A stretch of DNA of 64,000 bases from positions 1-64,000 of the forward strand of contig DHVZ01000045.1 in NCBI GenBank assembly GCA_002412925.1, in the 5' to 3' direction. Origin of the DNA: Anaerolineales bacterium UBA5195 (GTDB taxonomy: Bacteria > Chloroflexota > Anaerolineae > Anaerolineales > Villigracilaceae). Position numbers and translations under genes: made by a program. The notes under the pieces were generated by a model. It saw only the letters and a program-made list of their open reading frames with translations, had not been told where the DNA came from and searched no databases. This document shows positions 42,450-51,484 of the stretch, piece after piece (position 1 is the first letter of the stretch; each line of letters begins with the position of its first letter).

Positions 42450-43463
42450 ATGAATGATATTCTCGTTAATCCTAAAAATCTTATTGAGCTTATCGAGGAA
42501 GTCACTCCTCATCCGTCGGTTCTTTCTCCCATGGCAGCGCTGCGCGCGGCGCTCGAGCATGATCAAACGCCGCAGCGAAAAGACATGATTCTCTCCCCGG
42601 TCACAACGCCTCTTATCCAAACGTTGGCGCAACCCTGGGCGGTGGGAACGCTGGTTTATCATGGCCGCGGTATGTATATAGATACTTCGGTTTACGTGGC
42701 TGATAAACAAGATGCACCGGTTGTGCAAGTTTCCAGCCAGGATGACAAACTGCGTTTGCAGAGTCCACCCGCCGTCGATGCAACCAGCCTGTTACTCTCC
42801 GAGCAAATCGGCGCGATGCTGACGGACCCGCTGAACGTCTCCTGGAAGTTGACGCGCTCTGAGGGGCTTCTCCTCATGGCGATCTTCGACGCTGCGCGCA
42901 GGCAGGCATTTCAAGCATTCGCCGATGACGAACCCGACTTGCAGCCTGTTCGACTGCCGCTCGATGCGGTTATCCAAATCTTGAACTCGCCTGCGCGGAA
43001 TTCCCAATGGATCAGCCCTTATCTACGCGCCAGTTTGAAACTGCCTGCCCTTGAAGAACACGCCTATCAATCTGCATTGATCAGTCTTTCACAAAAAGGA
43101 CTCTTGGATGTCGCTGACCAAACTTTACAACTTGCGAATGAACTGGTCAGGTCGTTTTTAGGGTTATTGCTGATTGAAGGTCACTTCATCCTGCGGGCGG
43201 CAGTACTGGATGAAACTGCCAAAACACTTAATGGCGTTGAAATTCGTGCTTTTCAGGGACGCACCGGTGCATTCTTGTGCTGGATGTCTGATCATCAGGA
43301 GATTCAATTCTTCAGCGCCAGCGCAGCCGGGATCATTAATCTTGCCCAAAAAATGCTCCTTGTTCCTTGGCAGGCTATCGGCATGAACATATCCGGCGAG
43401 AAAACCGTCTCTGAGCAGCAGGGTGCCACACTTTTGAATCTGGGCAAAGCCCGCCCTGCCTGA
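42450..43463 (+). CDS. Unknown soluble protein (337 aa), partner of the 1010-aa gene
   Basis: This cytoplasmic alpha/beta protein of 337 aa has no recognised motif, no signal peptide and no membrane helix. It starts 15 bp after the 1010-aa gene with AAGGA upstream, inside the palindrome AAGGATATCCTT. The short gap suggests co-expression. It might be a chaperone or inhibitor for the large protein, but nothing in the sequence proves it. Confidence 0.55.
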   Translation: MNDILVNPKNLIELIEEVTPHPSVLSPMAALRAALEHDQTPQRKDMILSPVTTPLIQTLAQPWAVGTLVYHGRGMYIDTSVYVADKQDAPVVQVSSQDDKLRLQSPPAVDATSLLLSEQIGAMLTDPLNVSWKLTRSEGLLLMAIFDAARRQAFQAFADDEPDLQPVRLPLDAVIQILNSPARNSQWISPYLRASLKLPALEEHAYQSALISLSQKGLLDVADQTLQLANELVRSFLGLLLIEGHFILRAAVLDETAKTLNGVEIRAFQGRTGAFLCWMSDHQEIQFFSASAAGIINLAQKMLLVPWQAIGMNISGEKTVSEQQGATLLNLGKARPA

Positions 43464-43514
43464 CAGTTTCTGCTAGGATTACATGGTGAAATGATCAATC
43501 AAAGGTAAGGTGAC

Positions 43515-44984
43515 ATGATGAATCTACACAAACCTTGCATCCTGTTTATTCTTTGCGTGTTGTGTCTGACTGCCTGTCAGCCGGTTCAGCCAAGCGTCGC
43601 ACCCACAACCAAACCCCCGCTCTCTGCCCCCCTCCAGCCAGCGCCCACTGAAACGCTGCCCGCTCCTGCCGCAGAGTCGCTCTCGCAAACTGGCCCCTGG
43701 ATTTTGCTTTCCACCGAAAGCGGTCTCTGGGCCATCAATTCCGATGGCAGTGGGCTGACCCAACTGACGACGGAGCGCATCCTGGCCCCCTCTGATCTCA
43801 GCGCGGGGCTGGCGCGGAACAATCCACACTTGGCTTACATCACAGCCAACGACCCGGCCAACCTGCAAGGCTTGACCCTAAAACTTCTCACCCTGCCAGA
43901 AGGCACGCTCAAGACGATTACATCGCTTACTTCTGCAGCGACAGAACCCCAGGTCAATGCTGAGGTCTGCGACCCCAATTATGAAGCCGCGCGGGCGGCA
44001 ACCATTGGAAACAGCCTGGCCTGGTCACCGGATGGCTCCAAGCTGGCCTTCACCGCCTCGATCGATGGCCCGACAGCGGATGTCTACGTTTATTCGCTTC
44101 AGGATGAAAGCCTGACCCGCCTGAGTGACGAACCCGGCCAGGCCTATGACCTGCACTGGCATGGACTGCCGGGGAGTGAAACCATCGTCTATTTCAGCGC
44201 CTCGTGTTTTGGAACCGGCGCCGGGTTTGAGATGGAGGGCGTCTGGGCAACCAATCTCAGCGCAGCCAAAGCCGAACTGCTCTACCAGCCCAACCCCGAA
44301 AGTTGGGGAGAAGAATTTATTACCTGGGTCCGTCCTGGCCGGGAAGCCTTTTTTGTCGCTACCCGCAGCGGTTGCCCTTACAGGGATTTGCGCCTGGTGG
44401 AAATTGCCACGAAAGAAATCAAGCCCCTCATCGAAGGCTGTTTTGACGACCTGGCTGTTGGCCCGACCAGTTCGCTGGCGGTGCTGATCAGCAGCGATTT
44501 TTCTCAACAACCCGGCCTGTACCTTTACCCCGAGCCTGACATTCCTGACCTGCCGCCTGTCTACGTCCCGGAACCCAACGGACGCAAGGTGCGGCACCTG
44601 TCGGCGAAGCTCTTCATTTCAGTGGCTGCTGAGCGCAGCCTGGAAATCCGCTCCTTTGACTGGTCTGGCAACCCGGCCTGGTACCAGGGCAGCGGCGGTT
44701 TCCCGGCCATTGCATTGGATGAAAGCGCCTGGGTCTGGGAAGAAAAAGGAGCTCTCCACCTGGGTGGTCAGGGTATGGCCTCGCCAGTTACCCTGCTGGA
44801 ACAAGCAGTGAATTATCCATTCTGGTATGAAGATGTCTCTGGCGCAAACTTTGTCCAGCGCCTGCTCTTTTTCAGCGAGGGCGATCAATCGGCCCTCTAC
44901 CTGGCCTCCAGCCCCGATTATCACCCAACCCTGCTGGCAGAAGATTTGAGACCGCTCTCTCCTCCAGTGATTGTTTTGCCTTAG
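43515..44984 (+). CDS. Lipoprotein with TolB/WD40-like beta-propeller
   Basis: This 489-aa predicted lipoprotein has lipobox LCLTAC (Cys about 21) and a Pro/Thr linker (about 22-58). Propeller blades follow, with WAINSDGSGLTQLT and SLAWSPDGSKLAFTASIDG typical of PD40/TolB-like repeats. It is probably anchored on the outer face of the membrane and binds a partner rather than acting as an enzyme. Several paired cysteines may form disulfides. AAGGTGAC precedes the tandem ATGs at 43515/43518. No partner can be named. Confidence 0.75.
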   Translation: MMNLHKPCILFILCVLCLTACQPVQPSVAPTTKPPLSAPLQPAPTETLPAPAAESLSQTGPWILLSTESGLWAINSDGSGLTQLTTERILAPSDLSAGLARNNPHLAYITANDPANLQGLTLKLLTLPEGTLKTITSLTSAATEPQVNAEVCDPNYEAARAATIGNSLAWSPDGSKLAFTASIDGPTADVYVYSLQDESLTRLSDEPGQAYDLHWHGLPGSETIVYFSASCFGTGAGFEMEGVWATNLSAAKAELLYQPNPESWGEEFITWVRPGREAFFVATRSGCPYRDLRLVEIATKEIKPLIEGCFDDLAVGPTSSLAVLISSDFSQQPGLYLYPEPDIPDLPPVYVPEPNGRKVRHLSAKLFISVAAERSLEIRSFDWSGNPAWYQGSGGFPAIALDESAWVWEEKGALHLGGQGMASPVTLLEQAVNYPFWYEDVSGANFVQRLLFFSEGDQSALYLASSPDYHPTLLAEDLRPLSPPVIVLP

Positions 44985-45025
44985 TGTTGGATAAAGATCG
45001 CTTTGCTCGTATCTTCTCAATCATT

Positions 45026-45074
45026 GGTGGTTGAGTAGGCGGCGGCGCTTTCCCACCGCCGTATCGAAACCACC
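45026..45074. repeat. 49-bp palindromic (REP-like) repeat
   Basis: GGTGGTTGAGTAGGCGGCGG pairs with CCGCCGTATCGAAACCACC imperfectly around a short loop. GGTTGAGTA...TATCGAAACC palindromes are known as dispersed repeats in other bacteria. It lies in the spacer between the beta-propeller lipoprotein and the modular FW protein. Confidence 0.65.
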
Positions 45075-45241
45075 TTCGGTAATAATTACCCCGGATTATT
45101 GAAAAGATACCTTTGCCCCGTATAGCGAAGTGCCATTGCAATCCATTGGTTATCATCACAACACCTGAAAGTGGGATAATGAGAGATGGCAAAGTCTGCT
45201 GATCTCTTGTAGTTGCTTGTTTGTTCGACCGGGAGGAAAGA

Positions 45242-47722
45242 ATGAAACTCAAGCCTTATGCGATGATTACGGCGTTCGTCTTGACCGCCCTGCTGCTTCA
45301 ATTTGCCCCCGCTTTTCCCGTCTATCAGGTTGCCGCGGCAACCCGCTGCAACTGGGTGGGTTTTGTGGCCGACGTAACCATCCCGGATGGGACCACCTTC
45401 AACGCCGCCACAGGTGCAGGGTTCATCAAAACCTGGCGCCTCAAAAATATCGGCACCTGCACCTGGAGCACGGCCTACAACCTGGTCTTTGCCCGAGGCG
45501 ACCAATTATCTTATCTCTCCAGTTCTCCCCTGCCCAGGGAGGTTAAGCCAGGGGAGACGATCGATCTTAGCGTGCCAATGCGGGCGCACTTCGTGGCTGG
45601 ACACTATCGCGGCTATTGGCAGCTGCAGGCAGCCGATGGAACCTTCTTCGGGATGGGAACTGACGCTGCTGCCCCCTTCTGGGTCGATATCAATGTTGTC
45701 GATAGCGGCACTTCGACCTCGGGTTACGATTTCACCGCCAATCTTTGCGCCGCAACCTGGCGCAGCGGAGCGGGCCTCTTGCCTTGCCCGAACAGCGGCG
45801 ATGCGCGCGGTTACGCGGCCAGGATCGAAAGCCCCCGGCTCGAGGATAACAAGCTTGACCCCCTGCCCGGTATCCTGATGGTCCCCCAAAATAAGTACAA
45901 TGGCTATGTCCAGGGTACCTACCCCGAATTCACTGTCCAGCCGGGCGATCGCTTCCAAACGGTGGTCGGCTGCGAGTACGGGAAGGCCTGTTACGTCACC
46001 TACCGCCTGGAATATGAGATTGGCAGCGGCGGGCCAGTCATCCTCTGGAAGTGGAGTGAGAAAAACGAGGGACTTACCTACCGGTTGGACAAGGACCTCA
46101 GCGCGCTGGCCGGGAAGAAAGTCAAATTTACGCTGACCCTGCTGGCTGCCGGGCCAGCGACAAACGACTTCGCGCTCTGGGGCCACCCGCAGATTGTCCG
46201 CGCCGGGGGCGGCAGCGTTCCAACTGCTACGGCCAGCGGCCCGACACCCACCGCACCGGCAACAGCGATTATGACAACCACTCCGGTTACAAACGCCACG
46301 CCGATCCCCCCGCCCGCGCCGGGCGCTTACTATGACTTTGCCAGCAATGCCTGTTCCGCCTCCTGGCTGAGCGGCGCGGGCGCGCTTCCCTGCCCGGGGG
46401 CCGATGGCGATTCGCGCGGCTTTGTCCTTCAGGTGGGCAGCCCGAAATTAGAGAACGGCGCCATCGACAGTGCCATGGGTCTGGTCCTGTTCCCACAAAA
46501 TAAATATGACGGCTATATCAAGGGCCGCTATCCCGAAATCGCTATCCAGGCGGGGGACCGCTTCCAGGGCATCGTGGGCTGCGCCTACGCTTCTTCCTGC
46601 TATGTGACCTTCAAGCTCGATTACCAGATCGGCACCGGGCCGGTGACAACCTTCTGGTCATGGAAGGAAAAGAACGAGGGACTCTACTATCGCGTTGACA
46701 AAGACTTGAGTTCCCTGGCAGGGAAAAAGGTCAAGTTTATCCTGACGATCCTGTCCACCGGTTACGCCACCGGTGACCGCGTCATCTGGGGCCAGCCGCG
46801 CATCGTCCGCTCTGGGTACGCCCCGGCAACGCCGACAACGACCGCCGAACCGCCCAAAGTGGTTGGCGCGACGGCCAATGTCTTCAAGCTCGGCACCGAT
46901 ATTTGCGGTCAGCCCAACCCGGTGGAAGTCAGCGGCACGATTACCACGAACGGCCCGGCGACGGTCACCTATCACTGGGAGATGCGCGGCGATAAGACCA
47001 ATACCACCGCCGACCAGGTGCTGATATTTACCAGCGCGGGCACTCAGACCATCAACGAAGGCGCTTACAAGGTGGACTGTGGGAATTACTCTGCCCGCCT
47101 GGTGATTACCACCCCGAACAGTTTTGATGCCATCACGTATTATTCGGTCAACCCCGCCACAGGCACGGCTTCGCCTACCCCAACCGCGACGGCTATTCCA
47201 CCGGGCAATGTCACGAGTGTCACGACCACCCTTAATCTACCAGAACTTGTGGATTGCTTGCGCCCTGTGACTTTAGATTTGATCGGAAATATTTCAACCA
47301 ATGGTCCGGCAGCGGTCACATATCACTGGGAACTTGGCACAGATACGAATATCAACGACACGCTGGCCGATACTCCGGCGATCTTTACTACTGCTTCGAC
47401 TCTGGCTGTCAGCCTTCCCGAATACAGCGTTTATTGTGGGAACCATTTTGCGCGGCTGGTGGTGACCAGCCCAAATGCCATCTCAGCGCAGGCCAATTTT
47501 CCACTCACCCAGCTGACCGTCTTACCGATCTATAATTTCTCCACATTCAAGCTGATTGGGACAATGAGCTGCAGCGATTTTGTGACTCACACCTGGACCC
47601 AGGAGCCCTGTAACGGCGAGTCGGGCGGTTGCTGGATCAGCCAGATCCCGCTTTTTGGAGTCGCTTATGCCGGATTTTTCAGATGGGAGGGGAACAAAAT
47701 CTGTGGTCTGAACCTGCCGTAG
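45242..47722 (+). CDS. Secreted modular protein: FW domain, two duplicated beta domains, two Ig-like domains
   Basis: This 826-aa secreted protein has a signal peptide (about 1-33) and an NBR1/FW-type domain (about 36-150, KTWRLKNIGTCTWS). Two copies of a Cys-containing domain of about 160 residues follow (from about 161 and 362; shared phrases are PQNKY-GY, GDRF, EKNEGL-YR-DKDLS and AGKKVKF). Two Ig/PKD-like domains follow (from about 540 and 660, TYHWE) and then a short C-terminal part. Thr/Pro linkers separate the blocks. No anchor or catalytic motif is seen, so adhesion or carbohydrate binding is a guess. The ATG at 45242 has GGGAGG 5 bp upstream. A terminator follows. Confidence 0.7.
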   Translation: MKLKPYAMITAFVLTALLLQFAPAFPVYQVAAATRCNWVGFVADVTIPDGTTFNAATGAGFIKTWRLKNIGTCTWSTAYNLVFARGDQLSYLSSSPLPREVKPGETIDLSVPMRAHFVAGHYRGYWQLQAADGTFFGMGTDAAAPFWVDINVVDSGTSTSGYDFTANLCAATWRSGAGLLPCPNSGDARGYAARIESPRLEDNKLDPLPGILMVPQNKYNGYVQGTYPEFTVQPGDRFQTVVGCEYGKACYVTYRLEYEIGSGGPVILWKWSEKNEGLTYRLDKDLSALAGKKVKFTLTLLAAGPATNDFALWGHPQIVRAGGGSVPTATASGPTPTAPATAIMTTTPVTNATPIPPPAPGAYYDFASNACSASWLSGAGALPCPGADGDSRGFVLQVGSPKLENGAIDSAMGLVLFPQNKYDGYIKGRYPEIAIQAGDRFQGIVGCAYASSCYVTFKLDYQIGTGPVTTFWSWKEKNEGLYYRVDKDLSSLAGKKVKFILTILSTGYATGDRVIWGQPRIVRSGYAPATPTTTAEPPKVVGATANVFKLGTDICGQPNPVEVSGTITTNGPATVTYHWEMRGDKTNTTADQVLIFTSAGTQTINEGAYKVDCGNYSARLVITTPNSFDAITYYSVNPATGTASPTPTATAIPPGNVTSVTTTLNLPELVDCLRPVTLDLIGNISTNGPAAVTYHWELGTDTNINDTLADTPAIFTTASTLAVSLPEYSVYCGNHFARLVVTSPNAISAQANFPLTQLTVLPIYNFSTFKLIGTMSCSDFVTHTWTQEPCNGESGGCWISQIPLFGVAYAGFFRWEGNKICGLNLP

Positions 47723-47749
47723 TTTTCATTCACACAAACCAATGATCCA

Positions 47750-47786
47750 AAGGGCTGTCTGCAAAACGGGCAGCCCTTTTGTTTTT
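47750..47786 (+). terminator. Terminator after the modular FW protein
   Basis: AAAGGGCTG pairs with CAGCCCTTT, followed by TGTTTTTT. Confidence 0.85.
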
Positions 47787-48114
47787 TATGTTTTGCAATT
47801 CTTGAAATCAATAACGCATGTAAAATTAATACATCTGGCACTATCCAATTTCTGTAGACTAAAATAGTTAAAAAAATTCCCGATTTTGGGCTTCTCCAAG
47901 ATGGTTCGTGAACTGTTGATTATAATGGGTGAAGGAATAACTGACTCGGATCATCGGCGTTTCACAGACTGTTCATCGTTCTGCGAAACTGGTGCAACGC
48001 GAAGTGCCCCAAGTTTTCATAAAGATTTCTCACCTGCTCTTGCAGCGCGGGTGCAAGTGTCGCGCCTTCGCAGTTCAACAATTGAATATCCGATAACAAA
48101 AACAGGAGCCGAAC
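47787..48114. other. Gene-free spacer
   Basis: This 328-bp stretch begins AT-rich and becomes mixed. A TAAAAT box near 47862 could serve the following gene. Short open frames on both strands lack ribosome sites and homology. I see no RNA gene. Confidence 0.4.
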
Positions 48115-48579
48115 ATGACCACTTTTCAGTATACCGGCAAGGCCACCTCGCGGCAAAAAATCACAAGCGCCTTCCTGTTCTTTTTGTGTATTTATGTGGG
48201 AATTCGGGGCTGGGACCTGCTGACCACCTATTCACCCGTCCTGTTCCTGGCGCTGGTGACGTTGGCGTTAGCGCTCCTAAGGGGACTTGACCCATTCCTG
48301 AGCAAACCGGTCTTGAAAATTGACGAAAACGGCCTCTCCCAGAGTGGGCGCGTCTGGCCGGGCGAGAACTGGACACTCAAATGGGAAAAAGTGACCCGCG
48401 CGCGCGTGCTGGGCGGGGAAACACCCTACCTGCTGGCGCTTTCGGCCAAGCGGACCACGCGGCTGGTGATGGATTATGAATCTTTTGAGCAGGTGGTTGA
48501 ACTGACCCGCGCACAGCTCGAAAAATACGGCTGCCGGGTTGAAAACGAGAAGCCACAAACAGAACAATCTCGTTGGTGA
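48115..48579 (+). CDS. Small membrane protein with PH-like soluble part
   Basis: This 154-aa protein has two membrane helices near the N-terminus (about 17-36 and 39-58) and a cytoplasmic domain (about 62-145). The domain resembles bacterial PH-like folds (VLKIDENGLSQSG...WTLKWEKVTRARVLG). Function unknown. CAGGAG lies 8 bp before the ATG. It is a single gene with a palindromic repeat downstream and no classical terminator. Confidence 0.65.
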   Translation: MTTFQYTGKATSRQKITSAFLFFLCIYVGIRGWDLLTTYSPVLFLALVTLALALLRGLDPFLSKPVLKIDENGLSQSGRVWPGENWTLKWEKVTRARVLGGETPYLLALSAKRTTRLVMDYESFEQVVELTRAQLEKYGCRVENEKPQTEQSRW

Positions 48580-48581
48580 TT

Positions 48582-48660
48582 AATTGAGGCTCTCCAGGAA
48601 ATTCCGTGAAGAAGGCCGCATTTTGGGGCTTACCACAGGAATTCCCAGAGAGCTTTAATT
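48582..48660. repeat. 79-bp palindromic element containing repeat copy 2
   Basis: The two ends (48582-48608 and 48634-48660) form an imperfect inverted repeat of about 27 bp, starting and ending in AATT. The right arm holds copy 2 of the 29-bp repeat on the minus strand (48653-48625). It separates two convergent genes and could fold as a terminator. The size and shape suggest a MITE-like element. Confidence 0.6.
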
Positions 48661-48694
48661 GAAGCAAGGATGCCTCTGGATCGACCTGTGCAGC

Positions 48695-50023
48695 TCATTC
48701 AGCGACCGCTACCCGGTGCTTGCCCGCCTTTTTGGCCATCATCAAGGCTTTATCAGCCTGGTCGAGCAGGTCAGCCAGGCTGGAGGCTTTCTCGCTCACC
48801 GCCGCCGCCCCAATGCTGACCGAAATCTTCAACGGCCCGGACCGTGTGTTGATCAGCGTATCAGAAATAACTTGGCAAATTCGTTCGGCGACTATGCGGC
48901 CTGCGCATAATTCGGTCTCCACCAGCAGGATGACGAACTCGTCGCCTCCGAAACGACCAATCGAATCAACTTCTCGTAGTTCTTTCTTGCCGTTCTCGGC
49001 AACTGCCTGGAGAGCCTGATCCCCAACCAGGTGCCCATAGGTGTCATTGATCTGCTTCAGGTCATCAAGGTCCAGAACAAGCATTGTCAGGGGGTGTTGA
49101 AAACGCTGGGCGCGTTGAAACTCAAGTTCGGCCAGGTTGAGAATGTGACGGCGATTATGAAGACCAGTCAGGCTGTCAGTAATCGCCAACTGCTCGAACA
49201 TTTGGGACTTTTCAATCAACTTCGCGCGTTGGATGGTCAGGGCCGCCTGGTGGCTGATTGCCACCGCCAGTTGCACATCATGCCGGTCAAAAGGCCTGGC
49301 AGTGGGATCGGTCTTGTACGCGTAGAGCAAGGCAACCACCTCCTGCCCAATCAGAACGGGGACGCTCAAAACAGAAGGGGCAAGGGCTTGGTGATCAGCG
49401 CCCTTGGCCCGGTCATCTTGCGAGGTCAGGTTGGGGATGATCATGATCGAGTGCTGTTCAATGGTTTGCTGGATGATTAAGCTCTGTAATTCCGAATCTT
49501 CCAGGTGGTCGAAATGCTCCGCCAGAACCACAGCGCATTTCCCGGCTCCGACTGCCAACCTCGTCATCTCCGCGATTTCTTGCAGGGCTGTCTCCAGGTC
49601 AAGGATGATGGTCAGGCGACTGGCTACAGCATCCAGAAAAACAGCATGTCGATCAATCGACTCAAGCAGCAGTTCACGAGTGAGCTTTCGGGTATTTAAA
49701 CGGCCATCCCCAGAGTTTGGAGATGCGCCTGTTGCTTGAAAGGCAACGCTAATCACGTGCTGACCGATCCGAATCTGGTCCCCTGGCTGCAAAACAAGCG
49801 GCTTGGTGATCAGCTCTCGATTTACAAACGTCCCATTCGTACTTCCCAGGTCGTAAATAATCGCCAGGTCGTTCTGGCAATAAATCTCTGCATGCAGACG
49901 CGAAGCAGACTCGTCGGCAATCACGATCTGGTTGTCCGCCTTACGCCCAAGGGTGTTCTTCCCCGGTTTCACCCAATATTCAACCGGCACATTCAACGGA
50001 GAACGAACAGTGAGATGCCACAT
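48695..50023 (-). CDS. Diguanylate cyclase with FHA and GAF domains
   Basis: This 442-aa cytoplasmic protein has an FHA domain (about 22-95; GRKADNQIVIADESASRLHA and LGSTNGTFVN), which binds phosphothreonine peptides. A GAF domain (about 118-268) and a GGDEF domain (about 278-440) follow. GGDEF is intact at 359-363 and an RxxD inhibitory site (REVD, 350-353) lies five residues before it, so c-di-GMP synthesis with feedback inhibition is expected. The FHA part suggests recruitment or control by a Ser/Thr kinase; none is in the window. Confidence 0.92.
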   Translation of the reverse strand: MWHLTVRSPLNVPVEYWVKPGKNTLGRKADNQIVIADESASRLHAEIYCQNDLAIIYDLGSTNGTFVNRELITKPLVLQPGDQIRIGQHVISVAFQATGASPNSGDGRLNTRKLTRELLLESIDRHAVFLDAVASRLTIILDLETALQEIAEMTRLAVGAGKCAVVLAEHFDHLEDSELQSLIIQQTIEQHSIMIIPNLTSQDDRAKGADHQALAPSVLSVPVLIGQEVVALLYAYKTDPTARPFDRHDVQLAVAISHQAALTIQRAKLIEKSQMFEQLAITDSLTGLHNRRHILNLAELEFQRAQRFQHPLTMLVLDLDDLKQINDTYGHLVGDQALQAVAENGKKELREVDSIGRFGGDEFVILLVETELCAGRIVAERICQVISDTLINTRSGPLKISVSIGAAAVSEKASSLADLLDQADKALMMAKKAGKHRVAVAE

Positions 50024-50091
50024 AACGCTATTCTACCCGGTTCTCCCCCAATTTTGTTGGATCGATCAAACAGCAAAGTTTTTGTAATTTT

Positions 50092-50868
50092 CTATGTTCT
50101 CACGTTTCTGCGGTTCGAATTGTTCCAGGCCAGGTAGACAAACATCCCGCTGCCCAGGAATCCAACGATGGCTGGGCCTGGCTGCGACCAGAAAATCCCC
50201 TGGCCGATGGTTTGCAGGATCCAGGTCAGCACGTAAACCAAGGCAAGCGGGCCAACCGGCAAATCTTTTGGATTGGCTACCAAGGTAATCAGAGCAGAAA
50301 CGATGATCCAACCCAGGTAATTGCTCAAGGGGATGCCAAAATACTGGCCGGGAATTTCCCAAACCCAGAAACCCCAGCCAACCATCTGTGGGTCGAGGAA
50401 CAGGTCCCAGGCGGTAAAAGCCAGGGAGGAAACCAGGACATGACAAATTGGAAATCGGGAATTGGAACGCGGCGCAATGATTTGAGCAATCGCCCAGGCA
50501 GGTGGCAGCATCATCAGCCAGGCCAGCGGAATCAGGAGCGGCACGCCCGCGATTTGCGGCTGGAGAACCTCGGTGTAGTGATATTTTCCAAACGGGATTC
50601 CCGTACTGCTGCCAAGCAACTCGGCCAGGTATGCCAATCCAGCAACAACAGCGCAGGTTTTCAGGGTGCGCTGCCAGCCCCAGGCGACGTAAAGAATAAT
50701 CAAGACGGCGGCGGCCTGCATCAGCACGCCAAACGACATACCGCGGATCAAATACCCCTCGCCTAAAATCCAGCCAAGCATGGGCAGGGAAATCATCGTC
50801 AGCACCCAAAAAATGATGGGGACGAGAGTCGAGCGCGGGTAACGGAGGTCGTTGAAGGCTTGGATCAT
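50092..50868 (-). CDS. CruF-like carotenoid biosynthesis membrane protein (DUF422)
   Basis: This 258-aa protein has seven to eight membrane helices and the family signatures ELLGSSTGIPFGKYHYTE and LIPLAWLMML. Members include CruF, the 1',2'-hydratase that modifies linear carotenoids, and the bacterioruberin hydratase. No other carotenoid gene (crtB, crtI) is in the window, so the substrate may come from elsewhere or the role may differ. It overlaps the preceding membrane protein gene by 4 bp. Confidence 0.8.
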   Translation of the reverse strand: MIQAFNDLRYPRSTLVPIIFWVLTMISLPMLGWILGEGYLIRGMSFGVLMQAAAVLIILYVAWGWQRTLKTCAVVAGLAYLAELLGSSTGIPFGKYHYTEVLQPQIAGVPLLIPLAWLMMLPPAWAIAQIIAPRSNSRFPICHVLVSSLAFTAWDLFLDPQMVGWGFWVWEIPGQYFGIPLSNYLGWIIVSALITLVANPKDLPVGPLALVYVLTWILQTIGQGIFWSQPGPAIVGFLGSGMFVYLAWNNSNRRNVRT

Positions 50869-51293
50869 CGCAGTTTGCGGGCGTAGTATCGGCTAAAGAA
50901 TAGAACGAAAACCCCTTGAAGAGTAATCCCCGTTCCGGCGCCAGCCCAAAAGCTGCCGTGGGCCTGCATAAAAACAACCAACGCCAGACCGCCGAGGAGG
51001 CATAACAGACCCAGGGCGGCGCTGCCCTGAAGCAGGAGAAGCATTTTGCTGGTCTCCTCAGGCGCGGCAACCATTTTCTCTGCCAAAGTCAGTCTTGCCT
51101 GGTGACGCCGGGCGCTGAGATGGCCAAAGCCGCCAAGCGCCAGGCTGGCAAGCGCCCAACCAAAAAACTGGAAGGCCAACCCGACCCGGAAATCGCTGCC
51201 TGGCAGGAAGCAGAGAACTCCCAGGGCAATCGAAACCCAGGCCCAAATAGCCAGGCGTTGGGTGAGTGCCTTTTGAACGATCCAGATATACAC
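50865..51293 (-). CDS. Four-helix membrane protein, partner of the CruF-like gene
   Basis: This 142-aa protein has four membrane helices in two pairs separated by a cytoplasmic loop (HLSARRHQARLTLAEKMVAAP). No named function is recognised. It starts at GTG 51293 with GGAGG 7 bp upstream, and its stop overlaps the CruF-like start by 4 bp, so it probably acts with it or in the same membrane process. Confidence 0.65.
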   Translation of the reverse strand: MYIWIVQKALTQRLAIWAWVSIALGVLCFLPGSDFRVGLAFQFFGWALASLALGGFGHLSARRHQARLTLAEKMVAAPEETSKMLLLLQGSAALGLLCLLGGLALVVFMQAHGSFWAGAGTGITLQGVFVLFFSRYYARKLR

Positions 51294-51397
51294 CAGGAAC
51301 CTCCGTGCCTGACAGAAATAATCAAAAACCAGTACTTGGCGAAAGTTGAAAGAATCCCCGAGATGTTTTGTGAACTACTGAAAATGGATCCTGTCAG

Positions 51398-51425
51398 ATT
51401 ATATCGGGAAACCAACCATAAACAA
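51398..51425 (-). promoter_or_regulatory. Predicted promoter of the CruF-like pair
   Basis: TTGTTT (51425-51420), a 16-bp spacer and TATAAT (51403-51398) lie upstream of the GTG at 51293. The -35 box overlaps the foot of the ribA terminator. Confidence 0.5.
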
Positions 51426-51426
51426 C

Positions 51427-51463
51427 AAACCGCCGCCACAAACCAAAGTCTGCGGTCGGCGGT
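51427..51463 (-). terminator. Terminator after ribA
   Basis: On the minus strand ACCGCCG pairs with CGGCGGT around a loop of about 20 nt, followed by TTGTTGTTT. Confidence 0.7.
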
Positions 51464-51484
51464 CTTATCGTTCATGGTTCGGGT

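Noticed and set aside
47886..48290. Overlapping open frames in the spacer before the 154-aa gene
   Set aside because: No Shine-Dalgarno, and they conflict with the well-supported gene at 48115.
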